Below are positions 1-9,055 of a stretch of DNA of 64,000 nt, piece after piece. Origin of the DNA: Aliivibrio finisterrensis_A (GTDB lineage Bacteria > Pseudomonadota > Gammaproteobacteria > Enterobacterales > Vibrionaceae); assembly GCF_004167675.1 (NCBI RefSeq), contig NZ_SEZQ01000003.1. The stretch is one strand, 5' to 3'. The first letter of the stretch is position 1, and each line of letters opens with the position of its first letter. A program made the translations under genes and the position numbers. The notes beneath the pieces were generated by a model. It saw nothing but the letters and a program-made list of their open reading frames with translations. It made no database searches and was not told the DNA's origin.

Positions 1-763
1 TTGCAACATCAGCACTGATACGAGCAGCCAATAGACTTAAGTTCTTTTGTTGTGCTTCATCAATTAAACTATCAGAGCTTTGTGCTGAAGGGCTAGCAGA
101 GAAGCGCTCAGTATCTAATACACTGAGTTTTGTGTGGCCTTGACCAGTAATAACACGAAGATCTTCATAGCTGTTTACTAATTGATTTTCTGTTAACACT
201 TCATTTGCTAATACGCTGTCGTATTGTGCTTGTGCATCATGAACATCGGTAATAGCAGATAGACCCACATCAAAACGTTGTTTCGTTTGCTCAAGTTGGC
301 GACCAACCGCTGCTTTTTCTGCACGTACAAATTCAAGGTTGTCGTTAGCGCGTAATACATCAAAGTACGCTTGAGCAACACGCAAAATTACACCTTGTTG
401 TTCTGCTGCATACGCAGAATCAGCTTGGCGAGCACTTTTCTCAGAGATATCTAAGCTTACCCAGCTAGAACGTTGGTATAACTCTTGAGATAAACTGATG
501 CCCGCAGTCAGTGCATCATTTTCTCTATTGTCGATATCACTACGGGTCATATTGTAGCCCGCAGTTAAATTAATTTGTGGTAATAACGAACTTTGAGATG
601 AATTCACTGCTTCAAAAGCGGCATCTTTAGTCGCTGCAGCTCTTAGAAGTTGAGGATCATTTTCTTTAGCTTGGTTGTATACTTGCGCAAGGTCATCGGC
701 AGCAGCTAAAGAGCTGAAACTACCTAATGCCATTCCAATTAAGAGTGGAAGCAGTTTTCTCAT
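1..763 (-). CDS. tolC: Outer-membrane efflux channel TolC (partial, C-terminus beyond window)
   Basis: Reading the minus strand from the ATG at 761-763 gives 254 codons open to the window edge, so the 3' part is missing. The product begins MRKLLPLLIGMALGSFSSLAAA, a Sec signal peptide ending in an Ala-rich cleavage site. It continues with DDLAQVYNQAKENDPQL and then an Ala/Gln/Asp-rich helical segment containing QRFDVGLSAITDVHDAQAQ, typical of the TolC family. TolC forms a trimeric outer-membrane beta-barrel with a periplasmic alpha-helical tunnel that docks onto RND, ABC and MFS pumps. It is transcribed divergently from nudF. The 230-base gap presumably holds both promoters; an AT-rich TATAT stretch near 790-800 could be the tolC -10 region. 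Confidence 0.93.
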   Translation of the reverse strand, partial: MRKLLPLLIGMALGSFSSLAAADDLAQVYNQAKENDPQLLRAAATKDAAFEAVNSSQSSLLPQINLTAGYNMTRSDIDNRENDALTAGISLSQELYQRSSWVSLDISEKSARQADSAYAAEQQGVILRVAQAYFDVLRANDNLEFVRAEKAAVGRQLEQTKQRFDVGLSAITDVHDAQAQYDSVLANEVLTENQLVNSYEDLRVITGQGHTKLSVLDTERFSASPSAQSSDSLIDEAQQKNLSLLAARISADVA

Positions 764-995
764 GGTGGTTTGTCCTGCAAAAATTGTTTTATATAATATA
801 GTACATAGAGTGTACCTTAACTCTCAGTACTCTGGCTGTAAAGATTACGTTTTTTTACGTTTTATCGACTTTTGGTATCTTAATAATGTGGAAAGCATCT
901 AAAAAAAATGTAAGCATTATCAAAAAAGTTGAGTTAAAAAATTGTTGCCGTCCTCAATGAGTGATAAAACTGAGCCACAAAATGCGGAGAGCAAA

Positions 996-1634
996 ATGAA
1001 TTCATCATCAAAAATACAATTAGAAAGCCAATTTAGTTCAGGTGATGTTGATATTTTGTCGAAAGCATCGCTCTACAATGGCTTTTTCAAAATGACAAAA
1101 GTGAGCTTTCGCCATCAACTATTTCAGGGTGGTTGGAGCGAGATAATCGAAAGGGAGTTGTTTGAGCGCGGGCATGCTGTAGCGTTACTGCCTTATGACC
1201 CGGTAAGCGATAATGTCGTGTTAATAGAGCAAATTCGAGTGGGTGCACTAGAATCTGATTCTCCTTGGCAGTATGAGATCGTTGCTGGAATGATAGATAA
1301 AGATCAAACCGCAGAGCAGGTAGCCATTCGAGAAGCCAACGAAGAAGCCGGTATTGACGTTTCTCATTTAGAGAAAATCTCTCATTTTTACCCCTCTTCA
1401 GGTGGCTGCACAGAGCAACTAGATGTGTTTGTCGGTTGTGTTGATGCCTCTAAAGCGGTTGGTATTCATGGCTTAGAAGAAGAAAATGAAGACATTCGGG
1501 TTCATGTTGTGACCCGAGAAGAGGCTTACGCATTAGTGACTCGTGGCATAATTGAGAATGCTGCCTCAATTATTGCGCTTCAGTGGTTAGAATTAAATGT
1601 TTCGCGCTTACGATCACAGTGGAATACGCAATAA
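996..1634 (+). CDS. nudF: ADP-ribose pyrophosphatase (Nudix hydrolase)
   Basis: This enzyme hydrolyses ADP-ribose to AMP and ribose 5-phosphate in the cytoplasm. I place the start at the ATG at 996 (212 aa, MNSSSKIQLE), which has GGAGA about 8 bases upstream and matches the E. coli NudF length (209 aa). The open frame runs back to a TTG at 942 and an ATG at 957, neither with a visible ribosome site. The Nudix box spans residues 98-120 and keeps the metal-binding REANEEAGI core. The Glu that normally follows G-x5 is Gln here (residue 104). The C-terminal motif HGLEEENEDIRVHVV is strongly NudF-like. It is the first gene of a co-directional run nudF-yqiB-cpdA-yqiA-parE-parC; yqiB starts directly after its stop codon. 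Confidence 0.95.
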   Translation: MNSSSKIQLESQFSSGDVDILSKASLYNGFFKMTKVSFRHQLFQGGWSEIIERELFERGHAVALLPYDPVSDNVVLIEQIRVGALESDSPWQYEIVAGMIDKDQTAEQVAIREANEEAGIDVSHLEKISHFYPSSGGCTEQLDVFVGCVDASKAVGIHGLEEENEDIRVHVVTREEAYALVTRGIIENAASIIALQWLELNVSRLRSQWNTQ

Positions 1635-1635
1635 C

Positions 1636-2067
1636 ATGCGTAAATACCATGTAGATTTAGCGAGTTTGATGAGAGTGTATGAAACTAATTACGCTAAATT
1701 GGTGTCACTTTTACCAAAGAATGAAAAAATAGGTGCACTAACTCGTTATCAAGTTTGTCAGCAACAGTATCAGATCAAAGTTTTAGAAGTGACAGTATAT
1801 ACAACATTAGTTGAAGTTTATCAGATAGATGAGAAACCAATTTATCCACTTCCGAAGTTAACAGTAAGGCTTTATCATGATGCGAGAGTTGCAGAGGTGT
1901 GTGCGAGCCAGCAACTTGCCTACATTAAAGCGAAATACGATTACCCAAATGGGAAGATGCTCCAAAAAGATGAAAAGCATCAATTAAACCAGTTTTTAAG
2001 TGACTGGCTAACGTTTTGTTTGAAAAATGGGATAAGCCAAGAGCCCATTTTTTTAGAAAAGAATTAA
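1636..2067 (+). CDS. yqiB: DUF1249 family protein YqiB
   Basis: A 143-aa cytoplasmic protein with no known activity. The start is the ATG at 1636, one base after the nudF stop, giving MRKYHVDLASLMRVYE and a length close to E. coli YqiB (140 aa). The open frame extends upstream to 1597 inside nudF, which I reject. Conserved family blocks are YTTLVEVYQ, LTVRLYHDARVAEVCASQQ, KAKYDYPNGKM and QKDEKHQLNQFLSDWL. It always sits between nudF and cpdA in enterobacteria and vibrios, so co-expression is likely, but I can assign no reaction. Confidence 0.92.
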   Translation: MRKYHVDLASLMRVYETNYAKLVSLLPKNEKIGALTRYQVCQQQYQIKVLEVTVYTTLVEVYQIDEKPIYPLPKLTVRLYHDARVAEVCASQQLAYIKAKYDYPNGKMLQKDEKHQLNQFLSDWLTFCLKNGISQEPIFLEKN

Positions 2068-2082
2068 AAGGTTGTAGCTATT

Positions 2083-2907
2083 TTGCTCTCGGAAACATTA
2101 CTAAATAACGAAAACGGCCCAATTCGGTTGTTACAGATAACAGATACGCATTTGTTTGCGCCTGAAGATGGGGCACTTCTTGGTGTACCTACATTAAAAA
2201 GTTTTCAAACTGTGGTTGAACAGGTGCAACAGCGTACGCCAAATTTTGATGCGATTATTGCAACGGGTGACATCTCTCAAGATCATACCGTGTCGTCATA
2301 TCAACATTTTGTTGATGGAATTAAGCCATTAGTAAAGCCATGTTATTGGTTACCAGGTAATCATGACTATAAACCTAGTATGGGGGGAGTACTGCCATCC
2401 TCTCAAATCCAAGCTTGTGAGCATTTATTTATAGGTCAGCACTGGCAACTAATTATTCTGGATAGCCAAGTGGTAGGCGTGCCTCATGGAGCATTATCAA
2501 AAGAGCAATTAGCTTTACTTGATAGCGTGTTATCCCAAAATCCAGACCGTCATTCCTTAGTGTTATTGCATCATCACCCACTGCCTGCGGGTAGCGCATG
2601 GCTCGATCAGCATCAGTTAAAAGACAATGATGAATTTTGGAGTGTCGTTGGTCAGCATGACAATGTCAGTGGCATTGTATGTGGCCATATTCACCAAGAA
2701 CTTGACCGTATTGTTAATGGTGCCCGTTTGCTTGCAACGCCTTCAACGTGTGTACAATTTCTTCCAGATTCAGATGATTTTGCCTTAGACTCACAAACAC
2801 CAGGCTGGAGAACGTTGGATTTACTGCCTGATGGAAGAATTGAGACGCAAGTACACCGTTTAGAGAATTGTGATTTTTCTGCTGACAGTAATGCTGGAGG
2901 CTATTAA
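2083..2907 (+). CDS. cpdA: 3',5'-cyclic AMP phosphodiesterase CpdA
   Basis: A metallophosphoesterase that hydrolyses cAMP to AMP and so tunes CRP signalling. The start is a TTG at 2083, with an AAGG about 11 bases upstream. It gives 274 aa against 275 in E. coli, and no suitable ATG lies nearby. Metal-site motifs are in order: ITDTHL (Asp21, His23), ATGDISQD (Asp63), LPGNHD (Asn93, His94), LLHHHPLP and CGHIHQE. Only 15 bases separate it from yqiB, and the yqiA GTG follows its TAA directly, so this is one operon. The rare start codon may keep translation low. Confidence 0.94.
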   Translation: MLSETLLNNENGPIRLLQITDTHLFAPEDGALLGVPTLKSFQTVVEQVQQRTPNFDAIIATGDISQDHTVSSYQHFVDGIKPLVKPCYWLPGNHDYKPSMGGVLPSSQIQACEHLFIGQHWQLIILDSQVVGVPHGALSKEQLALLDSVLSQNPDRHSLVLLHHHPLPAGSAWLDQHQLKDNDEFWSVVGQHDNVSGIVCGHIHQELDRIVNGARLLATPSTCVQFLPDSDDFALDSQTPGWRTLDLLPDGRIETQVHRLENCDFSADSNAGGY

Positions 2908-3492
2908 GTGAAAAAGCCAAGCTTACTCTTATATATTCATGGGTTTAACAGCTCACCGTTATCCCATAAAGCGCAAGTCATGACTCGTTATTGTGAAGCG
3001 CAACGTCCAGACATTAAAGTGATAACACCTCGATTACCTTCTTATCCAAAAGAAGCCGCTCAGTATTTAACTCAACTGGTTGAAAAGTACCAAACTGACT
3101 ACCAAATAGGTTTAGTTGGCAGTTCGCTAGGTGGGTATTTATCAACATGGTTAAACCATCGCTATGGATTAAAAGCGGTGTTAATTAATCCAGCCGTGAA
3201 GCCTTATGAGTTGCTTGAGGATTATTTAGGAACTCAAGTGAACCCGTATACACAAGAAGAGTACTTCCTTGAAGAAAAACACATGAAAGAACTCTTTTCA
3301 TTGCGTGTTGATTTGATTGATACCCCGAGCTCTTTGTGGTTATTACAGCAAGAAGGCGATGAAGTGCTTGATTATCGACAAGCGGTAGACAAATATTCAG
3401 CCTGTAAGCAAACAATAGAAAAAGACGGCGACCACAGTTTTGTTGATTTTGAGCGTTATCCTGAACAAATTATTCAATTTCTAAATTTATAG
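2908..3492 (+). CDS. yqiA: Alpha/beta-hydrolase esterase YqiA
   Basis: A small cytoplasmic esterase (194 aa; E. coli YqiA 193 aa). The start is a GTG that touches the cpdA stop codon, preceded at 7 bases by the Shine-Dalgarno GGAGG inside the cpdA 3' end. The fold signatures are an N-terminal beta-strand and oxyanion segment LLYIHGFNSSP, the nucleophile elbow GSSLGG, and the C-terminal His in the GDHSF block. Its physiological substrate is unknown; the E. coli protein is reported to act on short acyl esters. The tight junction with cpdA points to translational coupling. The next gene, parE, is 143 bases away and may have its own promoter. Confidence 0.92.
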   Translation: MKKPSLLLYIHGFNSSPLSHKAQVMTRYCEAQRPDIKVITPRLPSYPKEAAQYLTQLVEKYQTDYQIGLVGSSLGGYLSTWLNHRYGLKAVLINPAVKPYELLEDYLGTQVNPYTQEEYFLEEKHMKELFSLRVDLIDTPSSLWLLQQEGDEVLDYRQAVDKYSACKQTIEKDGDHSFVDFERYPEQIIQFLNL

Positions 3493-3635
3493 TTACCGTT
3501 TCTCTACGATAGAGACACAGTATCTATACAATCTTTAATACAAAGCCACATATTTAGAGTGGAATAGGGGCGTTTGCTTGACTTTCCTCTCTCCCTTTCA
3601 GACTATGTGACAAATTTTAAGAAGCCTTCCGAGAT

Positions 3636-5516
3636 ATGACTGAACAATATAATGCAGGAGCCATTGAGGTTCTAAATGGCCTTGAGCCCGTTCGTCGCCG
3701 TCCTGGTATGTATACCGACACTGTTCGCCCAAACCATTTGGGCCAAGAAGTTATTGATAACAGTGTTGATGAAGCGTTAGCCGGACACGCGAAAAAAGTT
3801 GAAGTAATTTTACATGCCGATCAATCACTTGAAGTTATTGATGATGGGCGTGGTATGCCTGTTGATATCCATCCAGTAGAAAAAGTATCAGGCGTTGAAC
3901 TTATTTTATGTAAGTTACACGCGGGTGGTAAATTCTCAGGTAAAAACTACGAATTCTCAGGCGGCTTGCATGGGGTTGGTATCTCTGTCGTAAACGCCCT
4001 TTCAAAACGCGTCGAAGTTACTGTCCGTCGTGATGGGCAAATATATGAAATTGCGTTTGAACACGGTGAAAAAGTATCGGACTTAACGGTAACGGGCACT
4101 TGTGGTCGCCGTAATCGCGGTACCAGTGTTCATTTCTGGCCTGATACAAGCTATTTTGATTCAGCAAAATTCTCGGTTAGCCGTCTGATTAATAATTTAA
4201 AAGCGAAAGCAGTACTTTGCCCTGGCTTAGAAATTGTTTTTAAAGACAAAGTCAACGATAAAGAGCATCAATGGTGTTATGAAGATGGTCTTAAAGATTA
4301 TCTATTAGAGGGCGTTAGTGGTTATACATTATTGCCTGAAGACCCATTTACTGGCGCATTCTTAGGTAAAGGCGAAGCCGCTGATTGGGCCGTAACTTGG
4401 TTGCCTGAAGGCGGAGAACTTGTTTCTGAAAGCTATGTAAACCTTATCCCTACCGCTCAAGGTGGTACGCACGTCAATGGCATGCGCCAAGGTCTTTTAG
4501 ATGCAATGCGTGAATTCTGTGAGTTCCGAAACTTATTACCACGTGGTGTAAAATTAACTGCGGATGATATTTGGGATCGTTGTGCTTACGTGTTGTCGGT
4601 TAAAATGCAAGATCCTCAGTTTGCAGGCCAAACTAAAGAGCGTTTATCTTCACGTCAATGTGCTGCATTTGTTTCTGGTGTTGTGAAAGATGCATTCAGC
4701 TTATGGTTGAATGAAAAACCACAAATAGCAGAATTGATTGCCGAAGCTTGTATTGCTAATGCACACCGTCGTATGCGAGCGGCTAAGAAAGTCGTTCGTA
4801 AGAAGATTGCATCAGGTCCAACACTGCCTGGTAAATTGACAGACTGTTCAATTCAAGATTTAGCTCGCACCGAACTTTTCTTAGTGGAAGGGGACTCGGC
4901 GGGTGGTTCTGCGAAACAAGCGCGTGATCGTGAATTCCAAGCGGTAATGCCACTGCGTGGTAAGATTTTAAACACATGGGAAGTCTCTGCAGACCAAGTT
5001 TTAGCATCTCAAGAAGTTCACAATATTTCTGTCGCGTTAGGTATTGACCCTGACTCAGATGATTTATCAGGGTTACGTTACGGTAAAGTATGTATCCTTG
5101 CCGATGCCGATTCAGATGGTCTTCACATTGCGACTCTTCTATGTGCGCTATATCTGAAGCACTTCTCTTCTTTAGTTCGTGCTGGACACGTTTATGTAGC
5201 CATGCCGCCACTGTATCGTATTGACTGTGGTAAAGAGGTCTTTTATGCCCTTGATGAAGCAGAAAAAGAAGGCGTGTTAGATCGTTTAAGTAATAAGCGT
5301 GCAAAAATTAACGTGCAACGATTTAAAGGATTGGGTGAGATGAACCCACTTCAACTTCGCGAAACAACAATGGATCCAAATACTCGTCGCTTGGTGCAAT
5401 TAACCATTGATGATGATGAAAAGACCAATGAAATGATGGACATGCTTTTAGGCAAGAAACGTGCAGACGATCGTCGTGCTTGGCTACAATCTAACGGCGA
5501 TCAGGCAGAGGTATAA
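3636..5516 (+). CDS. parE: DNA topoisomerase IV subunit B (ATPase)
   Basis: The ATPase subunit of topoisomerase IV, which decatenates daughter chromosomes together with ParC. The 626-aa product (E. coli 630 aa) has the GHKL ATP-binding fold: EVIDNSVDEA with the metal-chelating Asn near 42, DDGRGMP near 69-75, and GGLHGVGISVVNALS. A transducer domain follows, then the TOPRIM domain with LVEGDSAGGS and the acidic triad in ADADSDG. The C-terminus carries QRFKGLGEMNP. The stop is followed after 3 bases by parC, so the two subunits are co-translated. No insertion or truncation is visible. Confidence 0.97.
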   Translation: MTEQYNAGAIEVLNGLEPVRRRPGMYTDTVRPNHLGQEVIDNSVDEALAGHAKKVEVILHADQSLEVIDDGRGMPVDIHPVEKVSGVELILCKLHAGGKFSGKNYEFSGGLHGVGISVVNALSKRVEVTVRRDGQIYEIAFEHGEKVSDLTVTGTCGRRNRGTSVHFWPDTSYFDSAKFSVSRLINNLKAKAVLCPGLEIVFKDKVNDKEHQWCYEDGLKDYLLEGVSGYTLLPEDPFTGAFLGKGEAADWAVTWLPEGGELVSESYVNLIPTAQGGTHVNGMRQGLLDAMREFCEFRNLLPRGVKLTADDIWDRCAYVLSVKMQDPQFAGQTKERLSSRQCAAFVSGVVKDAFSLWLNEKPQIAELIAEACIANAHRRMRAAKKVVRKKIASGPTLPGKLTDCSIQDLARTELFLVEGDSAGGSAKQARDREFQAVMPLRGKILNTWEVSADQVLASQEVHNISVALGIDPDSDDLSGLRYGKVCILADADSDGLHIATLLCALYLKHFSSLVRAGHVYVAMPPLYRIDCGKEVFYALDEAEKEGVLDRLSNKRAKINVQRFKGLGEMNPLQLRETTMDPNTRRLVQLTIDDDEKTNEMMDMLLGKKRADDRRAWLQSNGDQAEV

Positions 5517-5519
5517 CAA

Positions 5520-7793
5520 ATGAGTGCAGAAATGTCCTTAGAAGGTGTTGAACAACTTCCGTTGCGCAAGTTTACAGAAGACGCTTATCTAAATTATTCC
5601 ATGTACGTAATCATGGATCGTGCATTACCTTACATTGGTGATGGCTTGAAACCAGTGCAACGTCGTATTATTTATGCGATGTCAGAGCTGGGTTTATCTG
5701 CGAATGCAAAATACAAAAAATCAGCACGTACGGTTGGTGATGTATTAGGTAAATACCACCCACACGGTGACTCTGCGTGTTATGAAGCGATGGTATTGAT
5801 GGCTCAGCCTTTCTCTTACCGATACCCATTGGTAGATGGTCAGGGTAACTGGGGTGCGCCGGATGACCCGAAATCGTTCGCCGCAATGCGTTATACCGAA
5901 TCAAAATTATCAAAGTTTGCTGATGTCTTACTTGGTGAGATAAGCCAAGGTACGGTTGAATGGCAGCCAAACTTTGATGGTACGATGAAAGAGCCTAAGA
6001 TCTTACCTGCTCGCCTTCCTCACATATTGCTGAATGGCATCATGGGTATCGCGGTTGGTATGGCGACGGATATTCCTCCTCATAATGTGCGTGAAGTTGC
6101 GAATGCGACGGTGCATTTATTGGACAATCCAAAAGCAGATTTAGATCAAGTTATGGATTTCATTCAGGGGCCTGATTACCCAACTGAAGCTGAAATTATT
6201 TCATCTCATACCGATATTAAGAAGATCTACCGTACTGGTCGTGGCAGCATTAAAATGCGTGCAGTGTGGCATAAAGAAGGCAGCGATATCGTTATTACTG
6301 CATTACCACACCAAGTGTCAGGCAGTAAGTTATTAGAACAAATTGCAAGTCAAATGCGAGCGAAGAAACTACCAATGGTAGACGATCTTCGTGATGAGTC
6401 AGATCATGAGAACCCGACGCGTATCGTGATTGTTCCACGCTCAAATCGTATTGAAGCTGAACCGTTAATGAACCACCTATTTGCTTCTACGGATCTTGAA
6501 AAAAGCTTCCGTGTGAACCTAAATATGATTGGTTTGGATTTACGTCCGCAAGTTAAAGGCTTAGTTAGCATTCTTAATGAGTGGATTGAATTCCGTCGCA
6601 CGACGGTTCGTAAGCGTTTACAGCATCGTCTTGATAAAATCTTAGCGCGTTTGCATATTTTAGATGGTCTATTGGCTGCGTATTTGAATATCGATGAAGT
6701 TATCGAAATCATTCGTACCGAAGATGAACCAAAACACGAGCTAATGACACGCTTTGATTTAACTGAAATTCAAGCGGAAGCCATCTTAGAGATTAAACTT
6801 CGCCAGTTAGCAAAACTGGAAGAAATTAAGATCCGTGGTGAGCAAGATGAGTTAGCGAAAGAACGAGATCAAATTGAGACGTTATTAGGTTCTGAGCGTC
6901 GTCTAAATACGTTAATTAAGAAAGAAATCTTAGCGGACGCTGAGAAGTTTGGTGATGATCGTCGCTCTCCATTGGTTGAGCGTGAAGAAGCGAAAGCATT
7001 AACAGAGCGTGATTTAATTCCAAGCGAAACGATTACGGTTGTTCTTTCTGATAAAGGTTGGATCCGTCATGCGAAAGGGCATGACGTTGACCCAACAACC
7101 TTAAACTATAAGTCGGGTGATAAATACCTAGCTCATGCTCGTGGTAAGAGTAATGCTCCTGCGGTATTTATGGGTAGCAACGGCCGAAGTTACGCATTGG
7201 AATCACATACTTTGCCTTCAGCAAGAAGCCAAGGCGAGCCTATTACGGGTCGCTTGAATATCACAGCTGGCAGTCAAATTACTCATGTAGTTATGGGAGA
7301 AGAAGAGCAAACATGGCTAATCAGTTCAGATGCGGGTTATGGTTTTGTTTGTAAGGGATCTGACTTACTGTCTAAAAATAAGAATGGTAAAGCGCTACTA
7401 ACGCTACCTGAAAATGCTCAAGTTATGCCGCCAGAAACGGTGTTAGATTTGGACAATGATGAGATTTTAGCAATCACCAATGAAGGCCGAATGCTTCTGT
7501 TCCCTATTAAAGATTTACCGCAACTAGGTAAAGGTAAAGGGAATAAGATCATCAATATTCCAGCAGCGCGTTCGAAGTCTCGTGAAGAGTTCTTGTCTCA
7601 CTTATTACCACTGCCTCAAGGTGCAACTATTACCCTGTATGCGGGCAAGCGTAAGTTAGGGTTGAAACCTACGGATTTGGATAACTTCCGTGGTGAGCGT
7701 GGTCGTCGTGGTAGCTTATTACCAAGAGGTCTGCAACGAGTGACTCGCATTGATATTAATGGTGAGTGCACGGTAACTGAAGAGAGTGAATAA
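5520..7793 (+). CDS. parC: DNA topoisomerase IV subunit A (breakage-reunion)
   Basis: The DNA-cleaving subunit of topoisomerase IV, 757 aa (E. coli 752). The N-terminal winged-helix domain carries the catalytic Tyr125 in AAMRYTES. The quinolone-resistance region reads KYHPHGDSACYEA with Ser85 and Glu89, the unmutated residues, so no target-site quinolone resistance is predicted. A coiled-coil segment follows (around 430-480) and then the C-terminal beta-pinwheel that binds and wraps DNA, ending GRRGSLLPRGLQRVTRID. It lies 3 bases after parE and is followed by a hairpin terminator that faces the convergent degS. Confidence 0.97.
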   Translation: MSAEMSLEGVEQLPLRKFTEDAYLNYSMYVIMDRALPYIGDGLKPVQRRIIYAMSELGLSANAKYKKSARTVGDVLGKYHPHGDSACYEAMVLMAQPFSYRYPLVDGQGNWGAPDDPKSFAAMRYTESKLSKFADVLLGEISQGTVEWQPNFDGTMKEPKILPARLPHILLNGIMGIAVGMATDIPPHNVREVANATVHLLDNPKADLDQVMDFIQGPDYPTEAEIISSHTDIKKIYRTGRGSIKMRAVWHKEGSDIVITALPHQVSGSKLLEQIASQMRAKKLPMVDDLRDESDHENPTRIVIVPRSNRIEAEPLMNHLFASTDLEKSFRVNLNMIGLDLRPQVKGLVSILNEWIEFRRTTVRKRLQHRLDKILARLHILDGLLAAYLNIDEVIEIIRTEDEPKHELMTRFDLTEIQAEAILEIKLRQLAKLEEIKIRGEQDELAKERDQIETLLGSERRLNTLIKKEILADAEKFGDDRRSPLVEREEAKALTERDLIPSETITVVLSDKGWIRHAKGHDVDPTTLNYKSGDKYLAHARGKSNAPAVFMGSNGRSYALESHTLPSARSQGEPITGRLNITAGSQITHVVMGEEEQTWLISSDAGYGFVCKGSDLLSKNKNGKALLTLPENAQVMPPETVLDLDNDEILAITNEGRMLLFPIKDLPQLGKGKGNKIINIPAARSKSREEFLSHLLPLPQGATITLYAGKRKLGLKPTDLDNFRGERGRRGSLLPRGLQRVTRIDINGECTVTEESE

Positions 7794-7816
7794 TCTTTAG
7801 TTGTTTTTCGATATAA

Positions 7817-7847
7817 AAATAGCGCATGGTGAATGCGCTATTTTTTT
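7817..7847. terminator. Bidirectional terminator between parC and degS
   Basis: An 11-bp perfect stem (AAAATAGCGCA with TGCGCTATTTT) around a 7-base loop. It has a T-run on the plus strand and an A-run on the left arm that becomes a T-run on the minus strand. It lies between the convergent ends of parC and degS and can serve both. Confidence 0.88.
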
Positions 7848-7869
7848 ATGTCGCTAGTATTGAAGTTGA

Positions 7870-8937
7870 TCAGTTTGAAGGATCTTCAGCAATGGTAACT
7901 TTAATCGTCTTCGCTTTGCCCTTACGAATAATATCAACATCGACTTCAGTTTCTGGGCGTAACTCGGTCACAATATCCGTAACATTTTGTCGATTAATGA
8001 CACTTTTCCCATCAATACTCGTAATAATATCTTGAGTTATGATCCCTGCTTTTTCTGCCGGGCTATTTGGTGCAACGCCTAAAACTAAAATACCATTAAT
8101 GTTATCTGCATTCATTAAGCGAGCCATTGCCGGGTTGATATCTCGGCCATCAATGCCTATATAACCACGAATAACTTGTCCATCTGCAATTAAGCGGCGC
8201 ATGATTTTATCAGCCAGAGCATAAGGAATAGCAAATGAAATTCCATAGGTTTCAAGCTCAGTTGCCTGCTGGAAAGAGGCGGTATTAATACCAACTAGCT
8301 CTCCCCGTGTATTCACTAGGGCGCCACCTGAGTTGCCTCTATTAATTGCAGCGTCGGTTTGGATTAAACCTTGTGTTCCATCAGAGCTTAATGCCGCGCG
8401 GCCAGTTGCTGAAATAATACCAAACGTGGTGGTTTGTCCTAAATTATAGGGATTACCGATAGCAAGAACCACATCACCAATATCTGCTTGATAGCTTGGA
8501 TTTAATGGGATAACAGGAAGGTTAGTGTCTTTAATTTGTAATACGGCTAAATCAGTACGCTTATCTTTACCAATTAACTGAGAGTTAAATAAGCGGCCAT
8601 CTTGCAGAGCTACAATCACTTGATCAGCATCGGCAACCACATGATAGTTTGTAATTATATAGCCTTTATCACTTACAATAACGCCAGAACCTAAACCTTC
8701 TGTATCTAAACGAAGGCGGTCTTCATTATTGTATTTTCGGCTATAAATATTCACAACCGCAGGTGCCGCTCGACGAACTGCATAATTAAATGAGATTTGA
8801 TTACTTATTTGCTGTGGGGCTTGGTTTGTTTGAAGTTGCTCTGTCGTAATGGATGAGCGAAGATTAGGGAATGCAAATAGCAGAACGGCAGCGGTCGCTG
8901 TTCCGATAATAGCTGAGCGCAATAAGAATGAAAGCAT
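7870..8937 (-). CDS. degS: Periplasmic stress-sensing serine protease DegS
   Basis: A membrane-anchored HtrA protease that senses misfolded outer-membrane proteins and makes the first cut in anti-sigma factor RseA, releasing sigma E. 355 aa, same as E. coli. An N-terminal transmembrane anchor (about residues 5-23) is not followed by a cleavage site. The chymotrypsin-like triad is His99 (NYHVV), Asp129 (KRTDLAVL) and Ser203 (RGNSGGALV). One PDZ domain (about 255-350) follows and includes NGILVLGVAPNSPAEKAGI. The single PDZ and the anchor distinguish it from DegQ, encoded just upstream. The 118-base gap to degQ has no strong terminator in the degS direction, so partial read-through is possible. 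Confidence 0.95.
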   Translation of the reverse strand: MLSFLLRSAIIGTATAAVLLFAFPNLRSSITTEQLQTNQAPQQISNQISFNYAVRRAAPAVVNIYSRKYNNEDRLRLDTEGLGSGVIVSDKGYIITNYHVVADADQVIVALQDGRLFNSQLIGKDKRTDLAVLQIKDTNLPVIPLNPSYQADIGDVVLAIGNPYNLGQTTTFGIISATGRAALSSDGTQGLIQTDAAINRGNSGGALVNTRGELVGINTASFQQATELETYGISFAIPYALADKIMRRLIADGQVIRGYIGIDGRDINPAMARLMNADNINGILVLGVAPNSPAEKAGIITQDIITSIDGKSVINRQNVTDIVTELRPETEVDVDIIRKGKAKTIKVTIAEDPSN

Positions 8938-9009
8938 TGCCTTCCTAACCTTTAAAAATCATAAAATAGTGGGCTAGGATAACATTGAACGTTTAAAAAA
9001 AGTAGATGT

Positions 9010-9046
9010 GAGAATAAGCGCTCACCTGAACACTTATTCTCTTTTT
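9010..9046 (+). terminator. Weak hairpin between degQ and degS
   Basis: Arms GAGAATAAG and CTTATTCTC pair around a 14-base loop. Five T's follow on the plus strand only. It would terminate transcripts running antisense to degQ/degS rather than degQ mRNA itself. On the minus strand it is a hairpin without a T-tract. Confidence 0.35.
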
Positions 9047-9055
9047 AGGCTTTAA

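Noticed and set aside
4783..5304. 173-aa antisense open frame inside parE
   Set aside because: It mirrors the codon pattern of the highly conserved TOPRIM region of parE, has no recognisable domain, and no ribosome site. It is a shadow frame.
5760..5790. Quinolone-resistance change in parC
   Set aside because: Ser85 and Glu89 are the wild-type residues.
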